Shown: positions 13,701 through 27,000, counted from the first letter of the stretch. The stretch: 64,000 bases of DNA from Castanea sativa (GCF_040712315.1 NC_134023.1:68980757-69044756), one strand, 5' to 3'. Translations and numbers: made by a program. Notes: generated by a model not told the origin, from the letters alone.

Positions 13701-14078
13701 TTTTCTACATTTATGGCTTAAACTAATTATTGATAAGAAGATGAGAGGTAAAAAGCTAAATGAAAAAGTACTCATACAAAGCGCCACGTGGCAGAACCTC
13801 ATGCACTTCTGCATGAGGTCTCTGCTTTTATATATATATTGATTATTGTTGTTATTTTTTGAGAATCATGTTCTACTATTGTAATTATTCAAAGCAATAT
13901 CATTTTGAAAAAAAAAAAAAAAAACCCTACCTTTGTCAGTTAAGGTGCCATTCATTCCACAGGCGCTCACTGTCAATACATTAAGAGAAGTCATAACTCC
14001 AATTTTATGAAGAAGACTTTTTATCAATTGATGAACTGTCCAACTTCAGCTGCTCAAGGTTGTTTAGTTTGCTCAACT
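10750..14078 (-). pseudogene. Broken LRR receptor-like protein paralogue
   Basis: Paralogue of the intact RLP at 54837-61318, same strand, with matching splice sites. It keeps the equivalents of exon 5 (14078-13931) and exon 6 (12813-10750). Exon 5 is 148 bp against 147 in the intact gene: one extra base after SSIDKK shifts the frame. Exon 6 is split into separate LRR stretches (12739-12341, 12298-11684, 11544-11047) by frameshifts and stops. After the last LRR (SVAHNN) an immediate stop and a deletion remove most of the C-terminal cap. The membrane span and tail survive (about 10947-10750; VLYINPYRRRAWFNLIEVCID). Exons 1-4, including signal peptide and LRR cap, are absent between 14.1 and 16.6 kb. 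It cannot encode a full receptor. A Helitron sits in its intron. Confidence 0.93.
12856..13842 (-). mobile_element. Non-autonomous Helitron, complete ends, in RLP pseudogene intron
   Basis: Read on the minus strand, the element begins TC at 13842-13841 (TCAATATATATATAAAAGC) after a host A. It ends CTAG at 12859-12856 followed by host T, the A|T target typical of Helitrons. About 10 bases before CTAG lies a short GC-rich hairpin (CACGCGC-ATC-GCGCGGG), the usual Helitron 3' stop signal. There are no terminal inverted repeats and no target duplication, as expected. At about 987 bp with no Rep/helicase frame, it must be mobilised in trans. Its first 70 bases resemble two more 5' ends at 21337 and 22807 (shared pattern of a GAGGTTTTGCCA-type box). 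Confidence 0.85.
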
Positions 14079-15590
14079 CTAAAACAAAAGCAAAAAGCTT
14101 AGAGGTATGTAAATCAATAAAAAAGTGTATGATATGGTAGAGCATAAAGTAGTAGTAATAGAACAAAATTAATAAGATACCACATAGAAGTATTAAAGTA
14201 GCCAAAACCACCTCCATAATTAAGATTCTTTGAAAGAAAGTAATTTTATTTTATCTAATAATAGTGTATAGACTACCATGTATTGCGGCAGTCTATATAC
14301 TTTCATATTTTAGAATTTAATTCAAATTATGAGATTGATTTATTTCAACTAGAGATGATGCTTTTCTTGAAGATCTCAATCTTATTTTAAGAGCAGTGTT
14401 GTTAAACCCTTTTTTTCTTGAACATCTAATTCATTTCTTTTTTGTTGTTGCTACAATTACTTTCGATTTTAGGTCAATTCCTTTTTACAAAAATCATATC
14501 AAAACCATTTTTTTTATTTGTACTCTTCACTTTGTATGCTATAAGTTTATTTTTGAAATATTTGATAAGAAATTATTTTTGTGATCAATTTATAATACTA
14601 ATTAAGTATTATAATATTTGACAAATGAACTTCAAGAATTTACAAGTCATCAAAAAAATAGAAAATTTAAGTATTTTTAGATTAAAATAATTTCTAATAT
14701 GAATCTATTGTAATATTGTTGTGAGGCTCTTAGGGTGTGAATTTTGTTTGAATTACTCTAGTCGTGTGAAATAACGTTAGAGAAACATTTTATTCTTGGG
14801 CACTAAAGTTGGAATATAGAACGAGTTTGGATTGCTAGTTTTGGACAACGTAGAAGTACGGTTTTCAAATCCAAACCGGACTGTACGGTCCAGCCCAGTT
14901 AACTGTGAACCCTTCACTATTATGGTTCTTTTAGCTTTAAAAACCTCTTTATGTGGAAAAAACATGGAACCGCGGTTAGACCGTATAGTTATGAGAACCG
15001 TGGCCAATTTTAGTGGTTTGTGTGGTTCCTTTTTTCTTTTTCTTTTTCTTTTTTTTTTCTTTTTACTGTATTTGGTTGGAAAACATAAATCAGCTGCCAA
15101 AGAATTTGAATATAAAAAAGAAAAAAGAAATCAGGAGAGAGAGAGAGAAAAAAAAAAAGAAAATAGAGAGCCATGTTAAAATAGCAATTTAAAATAAAAA
15201 GAGAAAGTAAAAGCTTAAAATATCTCCATTTCCATTAGTCAATTTAATGGTGTTAGGGTGAGTGCAATTTATTTTGGAAGTAAAAGAGGTTAATGTACAA
15301 TCTAAAATTAGAAGGGAGGTTAATGCATTTTTCCCAATTTAAATTAATGAAACATATATCATATACAAATATTTTTTGTCAAACTTTCATGTGCATCACA
15401 CACGTTAGCAACTTATATACTATATAATATAAAATGTCTTTCAATATATATAAAATAAAATGGTTCAAAGAAACCGTGTTTGCACTAAGTGGCTATCTCC
15501 TCTCTCTCTACTACATAGCCACATTTTATCATATACTTAAGTAAATTACATAATTATTCTATACTTTCATAATTTTAAATTTGAAAGCTC
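14079..15590. other. AT-rich intergenic DNA
   Basis: Sequence upstream of the RLP pseudogene where exons 1-4 would be expected. None of the signal peptide, LRR-cap or early LRR exon sequences of the intact paralogue are recognisable here. It contains pyrimidine and purine tracts (15030-15175) and otherwise nothing I can assign. Confidence 0.55.
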
Positions 15591-16580
15591 GGATTTGTGT
15601 TAAAAACACAAGAGCTATTTAGACCCCAAGATAAAAGATTACGGCTAGATTGCTTTTACTTTAACTTATCTAAGTGCAGAAACAAGAATAAATGAAGTGC
15701 AAACAACCGATATTACTCTAGTGCATAAACATAAACAACAAACAATAAAAGTAAAGCACAAGAGTAAGGGAAGAATGATGCAAACATAAAATAACACTCC
15801 GATGTGTTATCGAATAGGAAACCGAAGAACTTGGCGAAAAACCTCTCCGCCGCCTTCCAAACGGTAAATCGAACACTAAACCCAATACAATAAAATCCCA
15901 CAAAATACAAGGAACAAAATTAAAGCAAATAAAACACTTTTTGTCATGGAATAAATCCAACATAAAACATAGTAGTAAATCATAATTTTACAAAATTAAA
16001 CACTAAATTTAACTAAAAAAGAGAAACAGTTAATATGATACTTACTAAAGACAACAAGTTTAGTTTCATTGAATTTCAAGAAATTTGATTCTAAATATTT
16101 AGAATAGGTTTGTTATAGCTTGCTCTTTTTTTTTTTCTTTTTTTTCCTGGGAAGCCCAGCAGGAGGAAGAAGCCCAATAACGTGGGCAGAAGAGAGTTGG
16201 AGATTGGATAGAAAAATCATTAAGTCCAAGAGGCAGGAATAATGGATCATAGGTTTATAAAGCAAACAAATGGACCTTGAGGAAGCAAACATGCCTAAAA
16301 AGGCTCGGAAAGAGAGAAGTAGCAAACTCATGGGCAATATGGATGTAGAAAAAGTGAGAATGGGCCACAACTGCCATAGTAGGCCCCAAAGTAATGTAAG
16401 TAAAGAAAGTAAGGAGCAATGGAGAGTCCATCAGGCCCAAGGATGAAGTATAAAGTAATTGGGCGAGGGAAGCCGAAGGAGTTAGTAAAAGCCCATGGGA
16501 AGCACAGAATTAAAAAGGGTCAAGGATGTCCCAAGAAAGTAAATGGGCTAAGGATGCCCCAAGAAAGTAAATGGGCTAAG
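15590..16580. other. Probable decayed retroelement-derived DNA with 28-bp tandem repeat
   Basis: This stretch has a higher GC content than its surroundings. It includes a block near 15815-15865 with CTCTCCGCCGCC, which I associate with plant LTR-retroelement debris, and a block at 16140-16580 rich in AAGCCCA and GGGC words. At its end a 28-bp unit (AAGGATGYCCCAAGAAAGTA...) is repeated at 16522, 16550 and partly 16578. No intact reading frame, LTR pair or primer-binding site was found, so the class is a guess. Confidence 0.35.
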
Positions 16581-16711
16581 GATGCCTAAAAAAAAAAAAA
16601 ATCTACGTGTAATTATTATTATTAAAATATATTATGCTTTTTTTTTTGAGAAACAAAATATATTATGTGAGACAAATAATATTATAATTATAATAAAGAC
16701 TTCTAAATATG

Positions 16712-16717
<6 letters not shown>

Positions 16718-16764
<47 letters not shown>
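16718..16764. repeat. (TA)n microsatellite
   Basis: A long uninterrupted TA run in copy A of the RLP flank; the equivalent place in copy B (near 62041) is much shorter. Confidence 0.9.
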
Positions 16765-16772
<8 letters not shown>

Positions 16773-16803
16773 CCATAATTTTAAAATGATATCGAAATAT
16801 TTT

Positions 16804-16943
16804 GGGGGTGTTTGGCACAATAGTTTTAACACATATTTACACATTTTAAACAACATTACACACATTTTCACACGCTTTTTCACCAACACGTATATAAAAA
16901 ACACTCAAACAACATAACTTAAACTACTCTCTTAAACACCCTC
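16804..16943. mobile_element. Small MITE with short inverted ends
   Basis: About 140 bp with imperfect inverted termini (GGGGGTGTTT... and ...AAACACCCTC). The paralogous sequence at about 62086-62110 lacks it, giving a natural empty site. The target duplication is obscured by the T-rich host; family (hAT or PIF-like) undecided. Confidence 0.65.
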
Positions 16944-19081
16944 TTTATTTCTTTGACCAAATTGAAACAACTTATGGTACTAGCCTCTTTTAGACTATAT
17001 TTTTTGGTTTTTTGGGTTTTATAAGTTTATGTGTTTTTTGTTTAGTATTTGTTTTTTTTGTTTGGCATTTGTTGTGACTGGGTACAATTTGTTTGTTTAT
17101 TAAATTTAAATATTGTACATAAAATGAGTAATGATAGATTGATTGATAGTTTTCCACAAGTGAATCAGGCAATTCAAGTGCTCTACTATGGAGAATTGTA
17201 CTTCATTGGGTGTTACTGTACTCTGTTATTACTTAATTTAAAACTTAAAATAAACATAAATTATGTCTAAAAATATTTTAAAATATACCTAAATATAAAT
17301 ATTAATTAATTGCCTAACACCTAGCATATTGTACTCTTGTTTTTCAAGAATTGTTGCACCCCGTACCCATTCCCATCTCGATGTCCATGCATTGCACAGT
17401 ATTACAAATAAAATAGACCACCAGCGTCCTACTTATATATACTGTTATAAAACCAGTCCACGTCATAGTAAAACAAGTGATTGTATTTTTTTTTTTTTTT
17501 GGGGAACAATTGCTCTAATAATGCATAGCGTGTTGGTTAAAGCTTCAAATTTTCCTTTTTCTATTTTACATAATATTCCTAATTGATGGAAAAATGTCTA
17601 TATATATTTTAAAACAATAAAATTTAAGTACCGTAATTAAATGATGTTCTTTAAGTACAGTATTTAAGTGTTGTTCTTTAAGTATTGTACCTAAATTTAG
17701 GTACAATACTTATATGTTCTTTTCTTAAGATTTAGTTATGCATTATTTTTTTTCAATGAGATGAAAGTGTATTTTTAGTTAGGTACAACCACATGACTAA
17801 ATCATAAAAAAAAACTAAGAAACAACATCTAAATACTATACTTGAGTTTTGTTCATCTAAAAAAATGTTCAAATGAAAACATCGTAAAAAACAAAAAACT
17901 CTTCGTACACTTTCTTTGAAAATACTTGAGAAGACCTAATCTAGGAGTTGGCATCCATATGGTGAATTTTCCACCCACTACCGTGATAATATTTTCCTAT
18001 TTTATTAATATAAACAAAAAAGGTGGGAGGAAAGATAGGGGAAAGTAGGTTAAAAAAGAAGAAGAAGAACACCACACTTTTAAATGGAGCATATTAATTA
18101 AGCTCACAATTTTATATGAAACATGCACTTCAAAATTTAAACAACAAACTTAAATAAATAAAACACTTTAAGGTTTAAAATTTAAGGGGTATTAGGTAGC
18201 ATTGTTCTAGTAAATTTGTTTGTATATTTTAGAAATAAGTATTAGTAAAAAAATACATAAAAATACGTGTAATATTATTTGAAAACTGAAAATATATATT
18301 TAAATACACGTACCAAACAATCTCTAAAATTTTTTAAAGTAATTTCCCCAAAAAGATAATTCAATTTCTTTTGATAAATAAATACTTTAATTGACTTACT
18401 CCTAGATCTTTCGGATTTAATTTTTCAATCAGGTCCTACTCTAGAAGACTTGTGTTTTTTGTTGAGAAAATACTGAAGAAGACTTGGCTCAACTCCGTAC
18501 CCAAAAAATTTAGCGTCAATGGTGCTTTCCAAGTTTTGTATCCATTACTTTCTTGAAAAAATGTTTAATGATGACTAGCTCGTACCATTACTTTCGTATC
18601 CAGTACTCTTTCCCAAATGTCTCATTTTTTAAATATAAAAAAAAAAAAAAAAAATGCAGAACGCAGTCGGGACACAAAAACAAAAAGAATTAAATACTCT
18701 TCCAAAGTAGAGTCATAATCTATCTTTTTGAATACAGCACTAATCTCAATACATTCATAAATATATACTAAATCAAAACAGAAGCAAACAAAATATCAAT
18801 AAAAATGCTTAATTTGATATATATATATATAGCATTATATAAGATATAAATGCTTCATAATATATAGAAAATATACATAAAAGTGTATTGTATTTTATAA
18901 TTTTTTATAGGCTTGTCCTGCCATACTCATGTCTTATTTTTTTTTAAGAAAAATTTTGTGTTGTCGTGTCATTCTCATACATGTGTCCGTGCTTCTTAAG
19001 TTTCAATGTTGCTTTAATTTCATAGGAAAAGTTTCACAGTGATGACTACATAGCATTTGTATTTTAAACTTTGCATCATCT

Positions 19082-19123
19082 GAGAATGCCCTAACTCAAA
19101 AAGAGAATGCCCTAACTCAAGAA
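19082..19123 (+). repeat. 21-bp direct repeat, two copies
   Basis: GAGAATGCCCTAACTCAA occurs at 19082 and again at 19103, a tandem duplication within the RLP-flank copy. Confidence 0.8.
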
Positions 19124-19130
19124 GATGCCA

Positions 19131-21336
19131 AAAACTTTAGTTTCAATTGTTTAGAGCTTTTGCATTATTTGAGAAGACGCACACTCAAGAAGAGGCCGGA
19201 AACTTTGATTTCAATATTACTTTCACGGAAAATGTTTTGTACGTAGTGATGACTAGCCATAGCATTGGTACTATCTTGGAAAATGTAGTTATGACTAGTC
19301 TATTGGTACCAGCTTTGCATTAATTGACAATAGCTGCACTCAAGAAAATTAAGGCCAAAGACTTTGGGGCAATTGTGAAGACTTGGACTCAATTAAAGGC
19401 TGCGGACTTAGATCTCAACAAATCAACTACCTCTATAAATTCGTATCCAGTGCTTTCTTGGAAAGTTTTTCATAGTAAATGCTAGTATTATGAATTCTGA
19501 ACCTAGACCAGTTGAAGACTTTGACTAACATTATATCTTTACATCAACCACCATGGAATCTGCTTTTCAATTGAAAATAAAAGGTGGGAAAAAAATTATT
19601 CATTTTCATTGTGAAAAAGAAAAAGACTAAAAGAATATGTGCTCTCACCAAAGAGGTGAAAATGCTATGAATATTTTAAAAATAAATAAGGATGTATCTC
19701 CAATGTGAAAAAATAAAAAATATTGGCACAATGAACCGGGTCGGCCCTTGGGCAAAGGCCACTTAAGCCATTGCCTAGGGCCGTAAAAATTTTAAATTAT
19801 AATTATTTTTATAATTAAAAAAATGTGAGTTTCGTCACTTCAAGAAGGCCTCTAAAATGGTGGGATTAATAAAAGCCCAATTCATTTGAAATCCTAAATT
19901 TTTTAACAAAGATAAAATTATATGAATGCATCAAATTATCATTAAAGTTAATTTCTTATAACAAATTGAGATTTCAATTTTTTATGTCTCTTCCACACAA
20001 TGGATTGTGTCATCCAATTTTTCACATGACAACACACCAAATGATATCTCTCTCAATACCAAAATCAAATTTGGAAATTAGATTTCAATTTTCTGTCATT
20101 GTGTATCACTTTATTTAAGGTAAATTAAAAATCATTTAAAAAATAAGTTAAAGGTAAATGTTAGAAAACTTAAATTTAAAAATATAATTAGTAATTTTGT
20201 ATATCAAAAAGCAAGAAAATGAAATTAAAAGAAAAGTTACAATATAAAATTTAATAATGATATATAAATGATACTCCGTATTTGAATAAATAAATAGAGG
20301 TCATCACAAAAGGAAAATACCCTGGATTTTCAGAATTTAAAAAATTGCTAGCAAATGTGGCTTTGGTTTCTTCCCACAAGGCATCTCTAAGAAATTTTTA
20401 ATTTTTTAAATGATGAAGCCTCATCATATTTTCTGAATGGGATTATTTTAAATTCAAACACTCATTAATTAAAATTTTAAAATCCATCAATCACACTAAT
20501 TACCACATTAATTTATAAAAGTTTATGTAGTAAAATGCGTAATATTTTTAATATTTTCCAAAGAAATGAGAAATACTAAAAACCCAAGGAAAAAATAATA
20601 AATGTGGTAGATATTAGATAGCAGTGTAAGAAATACACCATTTAGATTGCACAATTTTTTCACTTGTATTGTGATCAAGGATAATGATAGACTTACATTG
20701 TGTGTGTGTTGAAAGACTTTCCAAGAAAGCAATAAATATAAGTTAAGAAAGGACAATTGATGCTTTCTTCATCTGTCATGACCCAAGTTATCTCAAATAA
20801 TTCAAAATTCATAATACTAGTGATATAGACTAGTATTCACTATGAAAGTGTTTCCAAAAAGGCACAAGATATGATTTATAAAATAATTGGCGCTTTGTTC
20901 AATGGTCATGGTGTAAGTTATCTCAAATAGTGCAAAGTTCATAATTAATTATACCAGTGATATAGACTAAATTTATTATGAAAATTTTTGCCTAGAAGGC
21001 AATAAATACGAGTTAAGAGATGACAATTGATGTTTTGGTCTTTGGTCTCCTCAAATAATGTCAATGGCATGGGCAACCCATCACAACGAAACATTTTCCA
21101 AGAACATGATACTTATTAGGATAGAATTTTCCTTATGACCAAGAGTTTACGTAGACAAATAATTTTATAAAAACAATTTACAATCACTTAGGTGGCAAGT
21201 TATTAATGGTAGTAAGAAAGTGATGTCTATTAGATAATAATCAATAAAAATTTGTGAATTCAATTATTGTAAAAAACAATTGTGAAAATTGTTGTGTTTG
21301 TATTTTGAAGTATTGCTCATTATAAATTGTGTATTA
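19131..21336. repeat. Dispersed RLP-flank-related repeats, non-coding
   Basis: No gene is visible. The block at 19480-19720 (GAAGACTTTGAC..., then CACCAAAGAGGTGAAAATGC) recurs at 52285-52600 and, more degenerately, at 29640-29900. The block at 20380-20760 recurs at 42985-43300 and, split by a transposon, at 29930-30075 plus 31180-31560. Near-repeats at 20770-21110 share TATCTCAAATA and GATATAGACTA words with each other. These look like relics of flanks carried by repeated duplication of the RLP locus. Confidence 0.6.
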
Positions 21337-22806
21337 TCAATATATATATATAAAAACAGAGACCACGTAGAAGAGCACGAAATTTTGCCAAGTGGCACTC
21401 TCTTTGAAAAGATAATTGATTTTTTTTTTTTGAAATAAAATACATCATTTTTAATTTATTACACTTATTAGATGCCACATCAGTTATTTAATAACTCAAC
21501 AAATTTTAATTAGTAATCAATAAGACTAATGGATAAGATAGAGGGGTGTTAATCATCAAAAACTCTTTGTTTTCCTTATTCCTCCATCCTAAGGTTTTCT
21601 TCTGTCTATGCCTACTCCTCTTCCCTTATAACTAAATGCCTACTCTTCCTAAACCACTATATGCCTTCTCCTATGTCTATGTTGCTAAATTACCGATTCT
21701 ATGTTCTGTAATTTGCACAAACTAAATTAGCATTTTGATTATTTAAAAACACATGAAATCATATAAAAATCACCAAATTAGAGTTTAAAATAAGAACTAA
21801 ATTTTTAAAAGAAATTTAGGCACATTTGCACAAAAATTCCATGTAACTAAGTCACACTTAAGAATATTGGACTATTTTTCCTTTATATAAATAGAAGGGT
21901 CCCAATGGAATGTGGGGGCTCACAATTTTCGCTCCAAAACATTTGTTGTAGGAACACAAAAGTTTTCCAATTTAGACTTTTCATGATTAAAGAACATGAA
22001 TTGCCAACTAATCAAACTAGAGTTTTTAGTACCTACAGCAATTTCACAACATCAAGAATAAATCCCAGGGTATTTAATGTCAAATTTCATAGTCTCTTGT
22101 TACATCAAATGAGTGTTTAATTATTCTTGCAAAGTATTGAATAGTAAAGCTTCTGGGCCTCAGTCTCAATTACAACTCTCAATCATGTTGGACTTGGATG
22201 ATACCTATCAACAACGTATCATTATGAGATGCAAAAAAAATTTGGAGTGTACACAACGTTTAGTGTGAATGGAAAGAAATTTCATCCAATTCCAATTGGT
22301 AAGGTTAGTAAGGGACCTATTCCAATTTAATGTTTCTGGAATTTTGTATACAAGTAATAATCAAGGAAACTTCCATCTAAAATAAGTCGGACTTTTGGCA
22401 AGAGAGAAAATTGATTTCTAGACAAATCAAGCTAAGGCCGACCAAAATGGACCATATTCTTAATTTCTTATCTCTTTTTATTCCATGTACAAGACTTATA
22501 ATCAATGCTTGGCGTATAAAAGTTGAACATCTTATCTAAAGTCCATCCTCTGAAAGCTTGAGAAAAAATTCATTTAAACTAACACAATATATAAATTATA
22601 AAGGAATCAAAGAAAAATTGCCAAAAATAATGAAAATTTAATCTATGCTTAAATTCTTATAAGGATGAACACAATAGCAATATCCTTTTTTTTTTTTAAA
22701 TAAAGATAAAAAAAAATCTATTTTTATTTTGTACGTATGATAAAGTCCTATCACAAAGTTTTTTGAGACTCATGTTGATTAGTGATTAGAAATTATAAAG
22801 TAATAA
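21337..22806 (+). mobile_element. Candidate Helitron 5' end and following DNA, 3' end not found
   Basis: After host A at 21336 the sequence runs TCAATATATATATATAAAAA and then CAGAGACCACG and TTTTGCCAAGTGGC. This is the same terminal pattern as the complete Helitron at 12856-13842. I could not identify a hairpin plus CTAG before the next 5'-like end at 22807, so only the 5' end is supported. No coding sequence. Confidence 0.45.
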
Positions 22807-23786
22807 TCATGAATATATATATAAGTAGAGATCTCACGTGGGAGTGCGTGAGGTTTTGCCAAGTAACGCTCTAATTTTGCATTTAGCATTTTTTTTTACC
22901 TCTTTCATTAAGTTTTTTTTACTATTACCCAGAAGTTTACATTAACTTATTTTACTGTTATCTCATTAGTCTCTCATTAATTGCTTAAGCTTACATCATA
23001 CATTTCTCTCTTTCTCATGTCTTTTAGCATCCTTACCATTTTAATATTATTAAAAAAAGTAAAAAAAATAATAGTTAAGGACTAATAGTAATAACTTACC
23101 AAATAAGGCCTTGGAGAGAGATAGAGAGACATAAAAATGTTATGGATTGTTAAATAAAACGCATTGTTTCACTATAAAATGAAAACACATTGTTTCACTA
23201 TAAAAGACCTAAGACTGACAAAACATTTGAAAGAGAGAGAAAGACAAATCTGATGGGACGTCGCCTCCGTCATATTGGCCTCCCACCACCATCAAAATCT
23301 TAAACCTGTATGGGTATTTTTTTTTTTCTTTTTAAATTAGGAGATTAAATATGATTTAGGTTTGGGTAATTTGGTTGGATAGTTTTTGTTTTGGGTATAT
23401 AAGTAGAGATAATATTTGGTACGCAATGTAAAGCCATATTCTACCATGGTTTGAAATTATCTATAAGACACGTGCATACACACTTGCCCACACCATGTTT
23501 TAATGTTTCACTATCAATGAGTGGAAGACAGTTAGAGAGTTGGACATACTTTTATTTCATAGTATTAAATATGTGAACACAACACAAATTATTTGATTTT
23601 CACGGTCCTGTTACTCTTTCGCAATTATTTTTTGTTTCATGATTTTAAAAAAACTTAATCTTACCTTTTTTTTAGGGTGAAAAATTAAACTTACCCTGAG
23701 AAGGCTATAAATATGCAGTGAAACAACAGTTATAAATTGCACACACATAACCATTATAATTATTCAGTTCAATGAACGAGTAAATA
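22807..23786 (+). mobile_element. Second candidate Helitron 5' end
   Basis: TC at 22807-22808 after A, then a (TA) tract, AAGTAGAGATCTCACGTGGG and GGTTTTGCCAAGTAACGCTC. This repeats the terminal design of the elements at 13842 (minus) and 21337. The 3' end is unknown. The following sequence is AT-rich with no gene. Confidence 0.4.
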
Positions 23787-23837
23787 TCTATATATATATA
23801 ATAGACGAAGCTGAGAGAAAGTTGATTCTTGCATTTA

Positions 23838-24053
23838 AGGACGTGTTGACAAATAGGATAACTGCCTATTTAAAATTCAGACACGTATACAGTTTTTAAA
23901 AAATACAGCCGCACGTTACAACGCTTGGCTTTTTAAATCCTGCCACGTCTGCAATTTAAAAAAATGTGTAAATTAAATAACCGATTTGATTTCTACAATT
24001 AAGGAAGTACTGACAAATAGGATAACTGCCTATCTAAAATTCAAACACGTTTA
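23838..24053 (+). repeat. Direct repeat pair within the Helitron-like segment
   Basis: GACAAATAGGATAACTGCCTAT occurs near 23848 and again near 24010 with similar flanks, a spacing of about 160 bp. Subterminal repetition of this sort is common in Helitrons, but function is unknown. Confidence 0.7.
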
Positions 24054-27000
24054 ACTTTAAAAAGCGATACATTGCATTGTTCGGCAAGTTTAGCACCGTT
24101 TGGCGGTGTTTTTTTTAATATGAAAAAAAAAAAAAAACCGGTAGCAATAAAATAATAAACACGTTGCAACTAAAAAAACCCTAGCCATCTCTTCTCATCA
24201 CTCCGCTTGACATTTTCTCTCTCTAAAAAAAACCCCTAGCGATACTGCGATACAAAGAACGGCCGGCCATCGCCATCTGATCTGCTGCTCTGCCTCATCT
24301 CTCCTTTGCAACAAAATTTGTCTAAAGGTCAACTCTTTTCTTCTTCAAATACTGTTTCGGTTTTCTGAAACTTTTCACCATTGCTTCTCCTTTTTGAATT
24401 AGCATATTAAATCTCCAATATGTATATGTTTTTAGTTTAAAACCAGATGTTTATACTACAAGAATTACCATCTTTCTTTTCAATATATCTGTATTTTAAA
24501 ATTTTCTCCATACCGAATTGTCTAGGGTTCTTCTTTGCCTCCTTTTGAAATATAGATGGCTTTATTTCTCTTTCTATGGAAAAATTATAATTCCCGAATT
24601 GAAGTACTGGTAACATAAGGGAATTTTGCCCTTGATTTTAATGGCCAAATTTCAACTTGGATGGTTATAAGTCTAAAAGTTTAGAGTGTGTAATGATGGG
24701 TTTATTCTCTCTCTATGGATGATTTGGTCTGAAATAATTATTTTTGGTTTTAAGTTTTGGTAACATTAGGGATTTCGCCCTCGATTTAAATACTTGGATG
24801 GTTTAAAATCTGAAGTTTAGAGTGTATAGTAATTTATAATTTTTTTCTAAGTGAAATGATGATTTTTTGGATTAATTACTGGGTTTTTGAAAAATAAATA
24901 AATTAATTAATGACCAACTGATTACTATACACCTTCCAACAGTTTGTTAGACACTATGTTATTGAAATTATAAAAAACCTTCTTACCTTGTCATTTTGTT
25001 GAAATTCATATTTGCTGCAGTTCTCTATCAAGTACGTATCTTGAGTAATTTGCACGATAGGTTAGGAAAACCTAATTTTTCCTTTGTTTATCTGATAATT
25101 CTGTCCGTTATGTATTCGTTGTTTGAATTTCCTCTATTTTTGCATATTTTAGACAGCTTTTTCTATATAAAAAAAAAAATGCATTCCATGATTCTTTTTC
25201 AACTAACCTGTAAAATTGTTATGTTTTTTTTTTGTTGGTGTCATGCTTTGCGATCAACTTCCTTATAATGATTACTTCAGCTTCTTTTTGTAGACTTTGT
25301 TTCACCTTAGGATGGCCTTACAATTTCTCTATTTATCTAATATTTTGGATTACATTTTGTTGATTAATGTATTTGGGATAGTTCTAAGAAAAATTAAATT
25401 GTTAGAGTTCTCTTTGGTTTATTTTTTGAAAATAAAAATCCATTTTTTAGGCTTTACATTTCAGTCTACCTCACAGATTAAATTATCTTGATTCTGAGGG
25501 ATTTCAGTTGCTATTTGTGATGATTCTGTGAATGAAAGTTTCAATTTCAAATAGAGCTCTTATATATGGTTTGTGATCTCTAGCATTTTTCCCCACCCAT
25601 GTTTGTAAGATTTGAGTTGTGATAGTAGCAAATTATTTATTACAAGTTTGGGTATCTTATAATAGTATCTATTTAATTGTTAGCCTCTATCCTTTATACT
25701 GTTGAATACTTTGTTTTGTTGAGTTATTTTGGAACTCCGTGCATCCATCTTAATTTCGGTAATTTTTTCATATAGCCTCAGGCTGCTGTTTATCCTATTA
25801 AATAAGTAGTGTTGTTCTCAAAGTTGTTGGTTTGTAAGTGAATAGTTTGATTCAAGTGCTAATTTGAAGATTTTATCGATTAAGGTAGATCAAGATCTTT
25901 TTTCATATTTAGGTGTGGGTAGACTCATTACATGAATTTGAGTGTCCATGCGCTGAATTAGCAACATGTGTGCACCTTAAGGCAATATCTTTACATGAGA
26001 TAACATAGGAGAAGAAGACTAAGACTTGGTGACATTTTCTGGCTGTATTAATGGTGTAGAGGATTTTTTATATTATTTTTAAATTGTATTTGAACAATGA
26101 TAATTTGTACCATCTGTTTTTGCTTTTTTGTTTCTTTTTTTTTAATGGAATGCCATGTTGTCTTTGGCAATATGCTATATGGGATGGATGTTGTTTCTAA
26201 GTAATTTTTTTAGAACAATGCTTCTCCTAAATCTGTGTATATTTATTCTTTTTCTTGATATTCCGAGTATTAAGAAATTTAATATTTTTTAAACGGATAA
26301 ATTTAGAAATATGTTTTGAATTAGTTCAGTCTAGGTGTCCCATGAGTAGTCAATGGTACTATGGGATCAATCTTCCGCATTTTTCAATTCAAGCCAGATT
26401 ACAACTACAATTTATTTTCTATAATTTAAGAAACCTCCTTTTCCCATCCTTTTGTTGAAGCACAAATTTACGGAGTTCTGTTTCAGATAAGACATTTGGG
26501 TGTTTTTTTAAGACATTTGAATGCGGCTTTGTGTGAATCGTTGCTTAATTTATTTAAAGTAAGAAATAGTTTCAAAATAACATGTTAGTCGAATTCCTTA
26601 AAAAAAGAAGAGTGAAATATAAGTAGCACTTTTAAAGATAGAATTTCAAATGAGTATTTCCCAATTGATGTATTTGGGTTTGAATTGGTTTTTGTTCTGG
26701 ATTCAATTGACCTATAACCCTATTCTGATTCCATTAATCTTATTCAATCTTCTTCTGATAGCCAAATAGATAGAGTTCTTTTTTATTTTTTTTGTCTGCT
26801 ATGTTTTGTAATCAAGTTGGCTTATTTGTGTTTGTGAAGTTTTCCAATTCAGTCTAACTCAATGATTACATTGTCTTGCTTTTGATGGTTTTGAGTTCTA
26901 TTAGTGATATTTTGTAAGCGTTGAAAATGCATAATTTATGCTTTACGAAAAAAAATTAGTGATTCCCACACATGAAGTGCTGTTTATACCTAAATTTGAT

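Larger units (their letters stand above)
16590..19130. repeat. RLP upstream-flank duplication, copy A
   Basis: Closely matches 61950-64000 in the same orientation; examples are 16985-17290 with 62140-62455 and 17330-18400 with 62620-63700. Each copy lies on the upstream side of an RLP (pseudogene at 10.7-14.1 kb, intact gene at 54.8-61.3 kb), so the duplicated unit was gene plus 5' flank. Copy A has an extra MITE at 16804-16943 and an extra segment at about 18420-18815. Copy B has an extra GC-rich piece at about 62491-62620. The short reading frames within are not convincing genes. Confidence 0.88.

Noticed and set aside
14777..15179. Overlapping frames on both strands with poly-Lys and poly-Phe
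   Set aside because: Caused by a long pyrimidine tract at 15030-15065; no protein-like sequence beyond it.
16582..16917. 111-residue and 90-residue frames rich in Tyr-Ile repeats
   Set aside because: They read through the (TA)n microsatellite and a MITE; not genes.
25490..25560. Possible box C/D snoRNA (GTGATGA and CTGA words)
   Set aside because: The D-like box precedes the C-like box and there is no terminal stem; chance matches in T-rich DNA.
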